DNA of 8,899 bases from an uncultured Clostridium sp. (GTDB taxonomy: Bacteria > Bacillota > Clostridia > Lachnospirales > Anaerotignaceae), in the NCBI GenBank assembly GCA_947246775.1, contig CAMXTM010000068.1, positions 1 to 8,899 of the forward strand, read 5' to 3'. A program made the translations under genes and the position numbers. The notes below the pieces were generated by a model. It made no database searches and was not told the DNA's origin. It saw nothing but the letters and a program-made list of their open reading frames with translations. Position 1 is the stretch's first letter; each line of letters begins with the position of its first letter. Of the stretch, positions 1 through 7,744 are shown in pieces.

Positions 1-1
1 T

Positions 2-475
2 ATAGCAGATAATAGTGAAACAGAAAAAATAGAGCAAAGTAATAGTGTTCCAAATATAACAGATGTGGCGGAGATAGTACAACCATTTGTACAACCACTA
101 GAAAAAATAGAAGCACAACAAACCGTACAAAATATATCACAAAATATAGTACAAACTGAACCAATGATGGAAAATATGGTACAAGCAACTAAAGCAAATG
201 AACTAGAACAAACACAGACAACTGTTACAGAAAACGAAATACCAGTAGTAGCAGAAGATGCAAATAGTATTCTTGTTTCTATCAATGGCACATGGAAAAC
301 AATTCCACTCAATGACAGAAAAAACCTGCTTTTTTATGATATGCTCAACTATGTAGACATTGATTTAGAAAAACCACAAGGAAATATTGTACTAAAATTA
401 AATGGCGAAGACGCAGCCTATACAGCAGTTATTACACAAGGAGATTCTATAGAAATCGGCTGGGATAAACCATAA
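2..475 (+). CDS. 3' end of an unidentified protein (truncated by the window edge)
   Basis: The reading frame is open from base 2 to the TAA at 473-475. The GTG at 65 has no clear ribosome binding site, so I read this as the C-terminal part of a longer protein whose start lies upstream. The first roughly 80 visible residues are a low-complexity linker rich in Gln, Val, Glu, Asn and Thr, with recurring VQ, VQP and VQN units. The last roughly 70 residues form a compact domain. It begins near ILVSINGTW, contains NLLFYDMLNYVDIDL and KPQGNIVLKLNG, and ends in GDSIEIGWDKP, a pattern of short beta-strands that suggests a small beta-grasp or beta-barrel fold. From memory, a similar tail occurs on FtsA/actin-like 'cell division' proteins of Clostridia, but I cannot confirm that. 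A terminator separates it from the flagellar genes, so it need not share their function. Confidence 0.6.
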   Translation: MADNSETEKIEQSNSVPNITDVAEIVQPFVQPLEKIEAQQTVQNISQNIVQTEPMMENMVQATKANELEQTQTTVTENEIPVVAEDANSILVSINGTWKTIPLNDRKNLLFYDMLNYVDIDLEKPQGNIVLKLNGEDAAYTAVITQGDSIEIGWDKP

Positions 476-498
476 AAAATCCTATCAAATTGTAACAG

Positions 499-537
499 AA
501 GCTATATTTTATTTTTGATATAAAATATAGCTTTTTT
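499..537 (+). terminator. Rho-independent terminator of the upstream gene
   Basis: A 13-bp AT-rich inverted repeat (aagctatatttta at 499-511, taaaatatagctt at 521-533) encloses a 9-nt loop and runs into a T-tract to 537. It lies 23 bp after the stop codon of the truncated gene and separates that gene from the flagellar operon. Confidence 0.8.
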
Positions 538-580
538 GATGTAAAAAAAAATAAAATAAACACTAAAATAGGTGTAGCTA

Positions 581-607
581 TTATGATTTGCGTTCTTTTG
601 CCGATAT
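581..607 (+). promoter_or_regulatory. Possible SigD (sigma-28) promoter element for the flgM operon
   Basis: GCCGATAT at 600-607 matches the -10 consensus known for Bacillus SigD, and it lies about 100 bp upstream of flgM, the gene whose product inhibits that sigma factor. The expected TAAA-type -35 box is not present at the right distance: the bases at 581-584 are TTAT. Two TATAAT boxes also occur at 638-643 and 646-651, but without convincing -35 partners. The element is therefore only a candidate. Confidence 0.4.
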
Positions 608-708
608 ATGTAATAAGTAAATTTTTTTTAGATATACTATAATGATATAATGAACATCATAATAGACTATTAAAATAATATTGCATAAAAGTGAATTGAG
701 GTGATTCC

Positions 709-1005
709 ATGAAAATAGCATCTAACAGTCTTTATACTTCTTATAACATACAAAAAGAAACAGCAAGGTTGCAAACTTCTGAGAAAAATCAAAGAAAGAT
801 TGACAGGAATTTTGATAAAATTTTGATAAAGTCCAGTCCTTCTTCGGATTCTAATGATAAATTTGCAAACGACATTGCAGCGAAACTTTCCTCCGAAGTG
901 AGAAAACCAGCGTCCTCGGAACAGCTCAAATCACTGCAACAAAAAGTAGCTGATGGAACTTATCAAATTGATTTAGACGCTATTGTTAAAAAAATGCTTT
1001 TTTAA
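709..1005 (+). CDS. flgM: Anti-sigma-28 factor FlgM
   Basis: This 98-residue protein has the size and form of FlgM. The N-terminus is polar and probably disordered. The C-terminal half (about residues 50-98) carries the sigma-binding pattern: ANDIAAKLSSEV, then LKSLQQKVADGTYQIDLDAIVKKML. The G-T-Y-x-I-D block followed by a short amphipathic end is the family signature. In known systems FlgM binds the flagellar sigma factor (SigD/FliA) and is exported once the hook-basal body is complete, which releases late flagellar transcription. The ATG at 709 is preceded by GAGGTGAT at a normal distance. It is the first gene of the flagellar block, 43 bp upstream of flgN, as in Bacillus subtilis. Confidence 0.9.
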   Translation: MKIASNSLYTSYNIQKETARLQTSEKNQRKIDRNFDKILIKSSPSSDSNDKFANDIAAKLSSEVRKPASSEQLKSLQQKVADGTYQIDLDAIVKKMLF

Positions 1006-1048
1006 CCAATGTTAATTTGAAGAATTTCCATTTAAGAAGGGAGTCATT

Positions 1049-1549
1049 ATGTATACTTTAGATGATTTTATAGACTTGCTGGAAAATTTGATATTGCTTT
1101 TTGACGATTTGACTGATGTAGAAGAAATCAAACTAGAAGCAGTCAAAAACAAAGATATGGACAAATTAAATGATTGTATGAAAGAGGAGCAAGTTTATCT
1201 TCTGCAATTTCGTGGATTAGATAAAAAAAGAGAATCCATGCAAAAAGAACTTGGTTTTGAAAATATGAAATTTGCACAAATCATTGCAAACATAAAAGAC
1301 AAACAATATAGAGAAGAATTTGACGATATATACCGTACATTGAGGGAAACAATGAACTACTATCAGCAACTTCATAATAGTGCCAAAAGCATCATTGAAT
1401 TTAATTTAACTAGTATTGATAAAGCAATCGAAATATTAAAGCAACAAACTCCTTCTGTACCACAAGGAAATCAAGGTAATGTTACCTATTCTCCTGATGG
1501 TCAGGTTCATGCGAATAAACCAATGAACTTTACGAACAAAATAATATAA
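1049..1549 (+). CDS. flgN: Flagellar export chaperone FlgN
   Basis: This 166-residue, mostly helical, highly charged protein matches the FlgN family. Long heptad-like helices cover about residues 1-135 (for example VEEIKLEAVKNKDMDKLNDC and a YYQQLHNSAKSIIEF segment). A Pro/Gly/Asn-rich, probably flexible tail follows from about residue 136. FlgN chaperones bind the C-terminal helices of FlgK and FlgL and deliver them unfolded to the flagellar type III export gate in the cytoplasm. The order flgM-flgN-flgK supports this assignment more strongly than the weakly conserved sequence does. AAGAAGGGAG lies 5 nt before the ATG at 1049. The stop is 16 bp from the preferred flgK start, so the two are probably co-transcribed and co-translated. 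Confidence 0.85.
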   Translation: MYTLDDFIDLLENLILLFDDLTDVEEIKLEAVKNKDMDKLNDCMKEEQVYLLQFRGLDKKRESMQKELGFENMKFAQIIANIKDKQYREEFDDIYRTLRETMNYYQQLHNSAKSIIEFNLTSIDKAIEILKQQTPSVPQGNQGNVTYSPDGQVHANKPMNFTNKII

Positions 1550-1565
1550 AACGGAGGTAATGTCA

Positions 1566-4500
1566 ATGATTCGTTCATCTTTTGCCGGCTTTACAACAGC
1601 AAAACTTGGTATTTCTTCAAGCCAGTCTGCGCTGAATGTAATCGGTCAAAATATTTCAAACGTTAATACAAAAGGATACACAAGACAACGTGTTGATTTA
1701 AGTAGTTTTAATGCAACAACAGGTCCTAGACAATGGGGTAGCGTAAATGATACCTTTATTGGAAATGGTGTTGTAGTAAATAGAGTAGAACAAGTACGTG
1801 ACCCTTATTTAGACTTACGTTTTCGTACAGAAATGGCAAGTGTTGGCTACTATGATAAGACACTTGCAGCACTGGAAGATTTGGAAGCAGTGCTTGACGA
1901 GGTAGATAAAGAGGGTAGTATTCATAATCAATTAGAAGCGGTATTTAAAGCATTAAACGAATTTAACCCACAAGCAGCAAATAATGAGTTCCAAAATATG
2001 GCAAAAACGGAAATGCAATTATTAACACAGTATTTTAATAATTATTCCAATAGAATACAGCAGACAAAAGAAGAAAACATGACCTTATTTAAAGACCAAA
2101 CTGTGCCAGAACTCAACAAATTGTTAAAAGATATTACACGCTTAAATGAAAGCATTAAAGAAAATGAATTGATGGGCAACCCAGCACTGGAATTGCGTGA
2201 CGAAAGAAACTTACTTTTAGACGAACTTTCTGACTATGTCAAAATAGAAGTTACATACGAAAAGAAAAATGTAGGACTTTCTAGTAGAGAAGTAGAAGAA
2301 TGTACTGTCAAAATGTTGGGCGTAGATGATAAGGGTAATTTTTATAAATATACCATTATAGACCATGATAAAGCATCCCAATTTTCTGTTACAGATGATT
2401 GCTCTAATTTAACTATGACAGATGTACATGGTAATCCATTAGCTGATATTGGTAGTGTGCTAAAACCAACTGGTGGTACACCTGGTAATTTTGGTACTAC
2501 AGAAGCTGAAGCTATGACAAAATTACTTGAAGACATACAAACATTTACCAACCTTGTAAATGACCAAATGGTAAAAATGGATGAGCAATATAAGGCAATT
2601 GACAGTTGGGGCGCAAAGGTCAATAATTTGAGTAAAAAAGGTGGCAAACTGCTTGATGAATTAAAAACCACCTTAGTATCTGCAAGAAGTGTTGACGCTT
2701 CTGTAGTAAGACTGCAAGAAGAACTTGATGCATTAAAAACACAATATCCAAATCCAACCGAAGAACAGCAAAAAGAAATTGACGCAGCACAAAAGAAAGT
2801 AGACGACAAGAAAAAAGTACAAGAAATATATAATGAGCGTCTTTATGGTCAAACAACCAAACCAGAGCCATTAGATGAAGATGGAAACCCAACTGCTGAT
2901 GCAATCAATGCTTTAGACCCTCAGGGTACTGGTATTTATAATAAGTTAATCAAAATATATGGTAAAATAGATGATGTTACTGCACAACCTCCAACATTTG
3001 TAAAAGACCCTGACACAGGTCAATTTGCTACAGGAGACTTAGCTGATGCAAGAAAAAAATTAGCAGATGCGCAGGCACAATTACTAGTAGAGCGAGAAGC
3101 ATATTCAGCCGCTGTAAAAGACCTCCATGTAGCGATAGAGGGCGGAGTGAATTCTCAAGGTCAAACAGTAAAAGGCTTAGAAGAATATGCTAACATCACA
3201 GTAGAATGGGAGACATACCCAGTAGATGGCACTACCTTTTTTGTTTCACTACCTACTATTACTCTAGCAGGTACAGCAGCAAGAGATGGTAATGGTATTC
3301 CTTTGTTCGATGCAGATACTGTATCAAAACAAGCAGATGGTACAGTTAAAATAGGAACAATAGGTAATATTGCTGTAAATGGTGATACCATCACGATAAC
3401 AGATACAAGAGGTATAGAATATACAGAAAAAACTACAAATGTTGATGGTACTCCTTATGAGTATACAATGAATGGTGGTAACATGGTAATTGCAAAAGAT
3501 GACCATGGTAACGCCATACTTGATATGCCTGACCAGAAAAATATGTATAAATTTATGCAAGAAGATTCTGGCAGCGTAAAAGCAGCTTTAGATATGTTTA
3601 ACCGTGCAGGTGAATTTGATGGTACAGACGACCGCGGCTACGATTACTACATCAATATGCTAGATGTTTTTGCAAGACAAATTGCAAAAGTATTTAATGA
3701 AGCAAATACAAAAGATGTAAATGGTAATCCATTGCTAGACGCTGACGGAAAACCTATTGATTACGCAAATGCACTGTTTGGTGTAAATGGTGAAGTGCCA
3801 GTTAAAAATATGAACATTACAAATGCTGCTGGTAAATATTTGAGTTATGATGGTACTTTTTCATCTGATAACCCATTACCAGATGTTTTTAAAACAAATG
3901 ATGCAGGTGAATTGTTAGATAAAGATGGTAATGTTATAAAATATGGTACGAGTGATACACCTGTTACATTGGGTACTTTCCAAGTTGATAATGCTGGCAA
4001 TTTAGTAGATAAAAATGGTAATATATTAAAAGACGACAAAGGTAATAATATTACACAAACTCAATTAAAAGATGCACTTGACAAAGCAGTATTTGATGAA
4101 TCAGCACTAGCTGCATATGGCATTGTAAAAAACACAAAAGCAACATACAAAGACCCAAATCAAAATAATGGTATTACTGAAGTAAATCCTGGTGATTGGG
4201 TAGACAAAGATGGTGCTGCATTATTTAAAGATAATCCAAATGACATCAACGATAAAACAAATAGAGATATTATATTAAACAGAATAGTCAAAGGCGCTAA
4301 TGATTCTACTGACGCTGACGCATTGAAAACATTAGATGGCAAAGTGCCAAAAATTGACTACGACCAAATTACAGCGTCTAACTTTACGATTTCAAAAGAC
4401 TGGGCAGATGCCAAAACAAACTTTGTGCAGACACATGACCCATCACAGACGGCTGGTTACAATGACAACATCAACCATTTGATTGCGCAGTTTACAGAAA

Positions 4501-4817
4501 AACAAAACTACACAATAACACAGCCTGATGGTACACAGAAAAAAGTATTTAATGGTACTTTTGTAGAATTTTATGACAATGTGGGCAATCAGCTCGGTTT
4601 GGATATTAAATCTTCTACTGTATTGGTAAATAGTTATATTACAGTAGCAAACGACATCGCAAATAACAGAGATGCCATTTCTGGTGTTTCTTTAGACGAA
4701 GAGGGTATTGATATGCTGAGATTCCAAAAATCCCTCACTGCTTCCATGAGGCTCATGACAGCATTAGATGAGGCATTAGATAGAATCATTAACAACATGG
4801 GCGTTGTAGGCAGATAA
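1566..4817 (+). CDS. flgK: Flagellar hook-associated protein 1 (FlgK), enlarged form
   Basis: FlgK forms the first ring of the hook-filament junction outside the cell. The N-terminus (MIRSSFAGFTTAKLGISSSQ, then NVIGQNISNVNTKGYTRQRV) is the conserved D0/D1 helix with the flagellar rod-hook signature. The C-terminus (SGVSLDEEGIDMLRFQKSL to about residue 1083) is the matching C-terminal D0 helix. An ATG also occurs at 1560, but GGAGG at 1553-1557 is only 2 nt from it and 8 nt from the ATG at 1566, so I chose 1566. The protein is about 1083 aa, roughly twice the usual FlgK of 450-650 aa. The extra mass lies in the middle: coiled-coil-like stretches at about 365-427 and 492-526, and a Gly/Asn/Asp-rich region with many DxxGN units between about 286 and 890. 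These inserts would form surface-exposed domains. No frameshift is seen. Confidence 0.93.
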   Translation: MIRSSFAGFTTAKLGISSSQSALNVIGQNISNVNTKGYTRQRVDLSSFNATTGPRQWGSVNDTFIGNGVVVNRVEQVRDPYLDLRFRTEMASVGYYDKTLAALEDLEAVLDEVDKEGSIHNQLEAVFKALNEFNPQAANNEFQNMAKTEMQLLTQYFNNYSNRIQQTKEENMTLFKDQTVPELNKLLKDITRLNESIKENELMGNPALELRDERNLLLDELSDYVKIEVTYEKKNVGLSSREVEECTVKMLGVDDKGNFYKYTIIDHDKASQFSVTDDCSNLTMTDVHGNPLADIGSVLKPTGGTPGNFGTTEAEAMTKLLEDIQTFTNLVNDQMVKMDEQYKAIDSWGAKVNNLSKKGGKLLDELKTTLVSARSVDASVVRLQEELDALKTQYPNPTEEQQKEIDAAQKKVDDKKKVQEIYNERLYGQTTKPEPLDEDGNPTADAINALDPQGTGIYNKLIKIYGKIDDVTAQPPTFVKDPDTGQFATGDLADARKKLADAQAQLLVEREAYSAAVKDLHVAIEGGVNSQGQTVKGLEEYANITVEWETYPVDGTTFFVSLPTITLAGTAARDGNGIPLFDADTVSKQADGTVKIGTIGNIAVNGDTITITDTRGIEYTEKTTNVDGTPYEYTMNGGNMVIAKDDHGNAILDMPDQKNMYKFMQEDSGSVKAALDMFNRAGEFDGTDDRGYDYYINMLDVFARQIAKVFNEANTKDVNGNPLLDADGKPIDYANALFGVNGEVPVKNMNITNAAGKYLSYDGTFSSDNPLPDVFKTNDAGELLDKDGNVIKYGTSDTPVTLGTFQVDNAGNLVDKNGNILKDDKGNNITQTQLKDALDKAVFDESALAAYGIVKNTKATYKDPNQNNGITEVNPGDWVDKDGAALFKDNPNDINDKTNRDIILNRIVKGANDSTDADALKTLDGKVPKIDYDQITASNFTISKDWADAKTNFVQTHDPSQTAGYNDNINHLIAQFTEKQNYTITQPDGTQKKVFNGTFVEFYDNVGNQLGLDIKSSTVLVNSYITVANDIANNRDAISGVSLDEEGIDMLRFQKSLTASMRLMTALDEALDRIINNMGVVGR

Positions 4818-4840
4818 AAATAAAATAGGAGGTAAAAACA

Positions 4841-6127
4841 ATGGCTAGTAGTGGAATGCGTATTACAACAAACGCAATGATTAGAAATTATTCTACAAAT
4901 TTAAATAAAGCTTTAGGTGATTTGGATTCCAAAAGAAACACCGTATCTAGTGGCAGAAATTTTAATAAAATTGCGGAAGACCCTGCCGCTGCAATGAAAT
5001 CTTTTAAATTAAGAAGTAACTTTGCTAGAACAGATGTGCAAAGAGAAAATACAAAGGACGCACAAGAAAAATTTGATGCGATTACCTTAAATGTTTTAAA
5101 TTGTTCTTCTATGACAAAAACTTTCTTGACAACAAGGTTAAGAGCGGTCAATGCTCCTACTTCTTCTTATGAAACACGTCAAGCATATAAACAAGAAGTT
5201 GACCAGTTAATTGATAGCTTTTTGCAGCAGATGAACGGCACATATAACGAAAACTTTATCTTTGGTGGTGCTAGTACAAAAGACTTGCCTTTTGAAAAAG
5301 TAGATGGTGAAATACTTTATAGAGGTTTACCAGTCAATACACAAACTTATTTGACAAAAGATGAATTGTCTAAGGCATTGTCAACTAGTTTACAATTAAC
5401 TGATGGAGATGCTACTGCTAATCCAACAATACCAGCATCAAATCCAACTCTTTCAGATGCATTAGAAAAAATTATGGGAAAAGATGACACGATTTCCTAT
5501 GACAAACTAGCGGCTGCATTAGATAATGAAGAAGTAGTTGAATTTTTAGGAAACAATAACCTAACAGAAGGACAAAGTCGTGTATACAAATTAAAATTAA
5601 ACAAAGACATTGACAACCAATTAAAATACAACACTTACATGAATGAACACAGCTATAGAGATATTGGTTTTGGTATGAAAGAAGAAAGTGGTCAAATTGT
5701 TTCTACTAGTGCATTTGATGCCGCAGTAAACGGTTTGCAGGTGTTTGGACATGGTGTAGATGAAGACGGTTTGCCTAACAACATTGTTGCACTTGCACAA
5801 GAACTTTCCAACTTATTAGGTTTGGAATCCATTGAGGGAGCTGATTTAGAAAAATTTGGAAAAATTATAGATAAATTCCCTCAGGCACACAGCGACATGG
5901 TAGACAATGGTCTTGCTGCACTAGGTACTAAGGCAAAATTCTTAGAAAACACGCACGATTTGCTGACAGAGACTTCTCAAATCTTAAACGAGCAAATCAG
6001 CAACTTAGACTTCTGTGACCCTGCTGAAGCAATTACAAACTTGATGTGGTCACAATATACTTATAACGCTACATTAAAAGTTGGTAATACATTACTTTCT
6101 AATTCTTTTATTGACTTTATGAGCTAA
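4841..6127 (+). CDS. flgL: Flagellar hook-associated protein 3 (FlgL)
   Basis: FlgL forms the second ring of the hook-filament junction, between FlgK and the filament. The N-terminus reads MRITTNAMIRNYSTNLNKAL, then an SGRNFNKIAEDPAAAM motif near residue 40 that is typical of the flagellin/FlgL N-terminal helix. NENFIFGGASTKDLPFE at about residue 136 is the conserved turn into the outer domain. The C-terminal helices (about 350-428, including KAKFLENTHDLLTETSQIL) close the D0/D1 bundle. At 428 aa it is longer than the common form of about 300 aa, and the surplus lies in the outer domain at about 155-330. GGAGG at 4828-4832 is 8 nt from the ATG at 4841. This favours a start five residues before the more conventional MRIT start at 4856. 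It lies 23 bp after flgK. Confidence 0.92.
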   Translation: MASSGMRITTNAMIRNYSTNLNKALGDLDSKRNTVSSGRNFNKIAEDPAAAMKSFKLRSNFARTDVQRENTKDAQEKFDAITLNVLNCSSMTKTFLTTRLRAVNAPTSSYETRQAYKQEVDQLIDSFLQQMNGTYNENFIFGGASTKDLPFEKVDGEILYRGLPVNTQTYLTKDELSKALSTSLQLTDGDATANPTIPASNPTLSDALEKIMGKDDTISYDKLAAALDNEEVVEFLGNNNLTEGQSRVYKLKLNKDIDNQLKYNTYMNEHSYRDIGFGMKEESGQIVSTSAFDAAVNGLQVFGHGVDEDGLPNNIVALAQELSNLLGLESIEGADLEKFGKIIDKFPQAHSDMVDNGLAALGTKAKFLENTHDLLTETSQILNEQISNLDFCDPAEAITNLMWSQYTYNATLKVGNTLLSNSFIDFMS

Positions 6128-6144
6128 AAAAAGTAATATATATA

Positions 6145-6178
6145 CAAAAAGTTCTTCAAAATACGGAGAACTTTTTGG
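6145..6178 (+). terminator. Probable terminator or attenuator after flgL
   Basis: The 10-bp inverted repeat aaaaagttct (6146-6155) / agaacttttt (6167-6176) can be extended by a G-T and a C-G pair and ends in a run of five T residues. It lies 18 bp after the flgL stop. Genes of the same pathway continue downstream on the same strand, so it may only reduce read-through. Confidence 0.65.
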
Positions 6179-6195
6179 TGTTTCTATCAATAGTA

Positions 6196-6234
6196 AAAAA
6201 CCAGTATTGGTTTTTAGCAGAATCTGTTTTCTGC
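6196..6234 (+). promoter_or_regulatory. Two tandem small hairpins in the leader of the DUF6470 gene
   Basis: Two further short inverted repeats follow the terminator: aaaaacca/tggttttt (6196-6203 and 6208-6215, loop GTAT) and gcagaa/ttctgc (6217-6222 and 6229-6234). The first ends in a run of T and could act as a second weak terminator. Together they make the 172-bp flgL-DUF6470 gap the only structured spacer inside the flagellar block. I found no convincing promoter here. Confidence 0.4.
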
Positions 6235-6299
6235 GCATATATATTAAAATGTTCATTAAAATTCTGGCAAAAAAATGATAAAAAGAAGGGGGATTGTAC

Positions 6300-6908
6300 A
6301 TGGAGCAATTACTAAAAATCACAACTGTTCCAATTTCTATTGAATTTAAAGTAAATAACGCCAGACTTGAGCAAAGACGTGGTACGGTTGACCTAGAAGT
6401 CAGCCGTGACGAGGGAAATTTTAGAATCAAAAGCCGCCCTATTCGTTTGAATATGGATACCTTTCAGGCAAGAGATTCTGTTCGCCCTGCATCTGCAAAA
6501 TCTATGTTGGATAGTTTTGCTCAAAAGGGCAAAAATGCCGCTTATCAAGCAACTGCAACTTATGCTCAAGAAGGGCAGATTTTGCTCAGCGCAACGCTGG
6601 GAGATGATGCATTAGACCAAATTATTAAACAGAGAAACACCATCAATACAGACTATGGTTTGGACTTTTTACCAAAAACAGACGCCAATCTGGACTGGAT
6701 AGAGCCTGACATTACCATACAGTATGAAATGGACAAATTAAACTTTGACTGGAAAATAAACAAAGCTGGATTTGAATTTATACCAGGAAGTATTGAATTT
6801 TCTGTGACACAGCGCCCAGACGTATTGATTGAGTATGTTGGTGACCCACTTTACGTGCCACCAAGCGCCAACCCAAACTATACGCCCGCTGTGGACATCA
6901 AAGCATGA
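6300..6908 (+). CDS. DUF6470 (YviE-like) flagellar-operon protein
   Basis: This protein of about 202 residues matches the DUF6470 family, represented by YviE of Bacillus subtilis, which sits in the same place between flgL and fliW. Its molecular role is not established. Family-like features are the start MEQLLKITTVPISIEFKVNN, the following ARLEQRRGTVDLEVSRDEG and the C-terminal beta-rich part with IEFSVTQRPDVLIEYVGDPL. No signal peptide or membrane segment is visible. AAGGGGGA at 6286-6293 is 6 nt from the ATG at 6300. An in-frame TTG at 6294 directly abuts that site and is less likely to be the start. The TGA at 6906-6908 lies in the fliW ribosome binding site, so translation of the two genes is probably coupled. 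Confidence 0.85.
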   Translation: MEQLLKITTVPISIEFKVNNARLEQRRGTVDLEVSRDEGNFRIKSRPIRLNMDTFQARDSVRPASAKSMLDSFAQKGKNAAYQATATYAQEGQILLSATLGDDALDQIIKQRNTINTDYGLDFLPKTDANLDWIEPDITIQYEMDKLNFDWKINKAGFEFIPGSIEFSVTQRPDVLIEYVGDPLYVPPSANPNYTPAVDIKA

Positions 6909-6916
6909 GGTGAATT

Positions 6917-7381
6917 ATGATAAAAGAGTGCAGCACAAAATATTTCGGAAACTACTCCTATGATGACAGTAGCGTCATTGTATTTGACAACGGGCTTTTT
7001 GGCTTTGAGGAGCAAAAACAGTTTTTATTGATACAGCTTGACCAAAACAATGAAAATGTGCTTTGTTTACAGAGTTTGACGGACTCTAACATTGCTTTTT
7101 TTACCGTCAATCCTTTTGCTTTTTATGAGGATTATAACCCTGTCCCTACGGACAAGGAAATTGCGGCAATCGGCGCGCGGGACATGGGCGACGTACTTGT
7201 TTATGTTATCTGCGCCATGACGGACGACATCAACACCAGTACGGCAAACCTAAAATGTCCTATTATGATAAATTCACACAACAAAAAGGCAGTGCAAGTG
7301 ATATTAGACAATCCTGAGTATCAATTTCGTCATTCTTTCTCTGCTTTGGGGCAAAAAGAGGGGGGCGAAAGCGCATGTTAA
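6917..7381 (+). CDS. fliW: Flagellar assembly factor FliW
   Basis: FliW is a small beta-barrel protein that binds CsrA and blocks its RNA binding. It is itself titrated by free flagellin, so flagellin translation is tied to export. The 154-residue sequence shows the family blocks in order: FDNGLFGFEEQKQFLLI (about 24-40), LCLQSLTDSNIAFFTVNPF (about 50-68), YEDYNPVP, then STANLKCPIMIN and AVQVILDNPEYQFRHSF (about 109-142). The 154-aa length is normal. GAGGTG at 6907-6912 overlaps the stop of the DUF6470 gene. The last codons overlap the start of csrA by 7 bp. This fliW-csrA overlap is the usual arrangement in Firmicutes and supports coupled synthesis of antagonist and target. Confidence 0.95.
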   Translation: MIKECSTKYFGNYSYDDSSVIVFDNGLFGFEEQKQFLLIQLDQNNENVLCLQSLTDSNIAFFTVNPFAFYEDYNPVPTDKEIAAIGARDMGDVLVYVICAMTDDINTSTANLKCPIMINSHNKKAVQVILDNPEYQFRHSFSALGQKEGGESAC

Positions 7382-7623
7382 TTTTACAGCGTAAGGCTTC
7401 ACAATCCATTGTTATTAATGGCAACGTCACCATTACGATACAGGAAATCACGGCGGATAGAGTCAAAATAGCAGTAGATGCGCCACGAGAAATCTCGATA
7501 GTGCGTTCGGAATTGTTGGAAGCAGCAAGTGCCAACCAAGAAGCGACCAATGCGGCTGTTGCCGACTTGTCAGCGCTTTCTAGCCTGTCTGCACTGTCTC
7601 AGCTAACCAAAAAAGACAAATAA
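7375..7623 (+). CDS. csrA: Carbon storage regulator CsrA (RNA-binding translational regulator)
   Basis: CsrA dimers bind GGA motifs in mRNA leaders and usually block ribosome access. In Firmicutes the best-known target is flagellin mRNA. Residues 1-48 match the core fold: MLILQRKASQSIVI, then ITIQEITADRVKIAVDAPRE and ISIVRSELLEA. The RNA-contacting Leu4, Arg6 and Arg44 are present, while the usual Thr5 is Gln. The protein is 82 aa against a common 55-75. The extra tail from about residue 50 is Ala/Ser/Leu-rich with a small repeat (SALSSLSALSQL) and ends in KKDK. The start overlaps fliW, with GAGGGGGG about 9 nt upstream as the ribosome binding site. A strong terminator follows at once, so this is the last flagellar gene of the block. 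Confidence 0.94.
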   Translation: MLILQRKASQSIVINGNVTITIQEITADRVKIAVDAPREISIVRSELLEAASANQEATNAAVADLSALSSLSALSQLTKKDK

Positions 7624-7657
7624 AAAAGCTCCCCTATTTCTAGGGGGGCTTTTTTTG
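7622..7657 (+). terminator. Rho-independent terminator of the flagellar operon
   Basis: A GC-rich 10-bp stem (agctccccta at 7627-7636, tagggggget-type partner at 7641-7650 with one G-T pair), a TTTC loop and seven T residues follow directly on the csrA stop. This is the strongest terminator of the flagellar block and isolates it from the array downstream. Confidence 0.92.
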
Positions 7658-7717
7658 AATAACATACTTAGCTTTATCGCCTCTGTCGCCGTAGGCGTAG
7701 TTGCAAACTACAGTTAG
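7658..7717 (+). pseudogene. Remnant of a type A toxin gene (unit 0)
   Basis: Read from 7658 the frame gives NNILSFIASVAVGVVANYS and then TAG at 7715-7717. This aligns with the first two thirds of the toxin at 7833 (N-I-I-S-F-I-A-S-V-A-A-G-V-V-A-N-C). It has no ATG, no ribosome binding site and no charged C-terminus. The only possible start, TTG at 7655, lies inside the T-tract of the csrA terminator. The terminator hairpin and antisense repeat that follow an intact copy are deleted: only 21 bp separate the stop from the remnant antitoxin -35 box, against about 100 bp in intact units. Confidence 0.75.
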
Positions 7718-7744
7718 TTTACTATTAAAAATCCAATTTGTCAA
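7718..7744 (-). promoter_or_regulatory. Remnant antitoxin promoter of unit 0
   Basis: On the - strand TTGACA (7739-7744) and the following AATTGGATTTTT match the antitoxin promoter of unit 1. About 8 bases covering the spacer end and the TATAAT box are missing, leaving at best a weak TAAACT. It is probably inactive or weak. Confidence 0.55.

Noticed and set aside
1560..1565. ATG at 1560 as the flgK start
   Set aside because: It is only 2 nt from GGAGG. The ATG at 1566 has 8-nt spacing and begins the conserved FlgK N-terminus.
2342..4342. - strand open frames inside flgK
   Set aside because: They lack ribosome binding sites and mirror the codon pattern of flgK on the other strand.
6294..6299. 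TTG start for the DUF6470 protein
   Set aside because: It directly abuts the ribosome binding site, and the ATG at 6300 has normal spacing.
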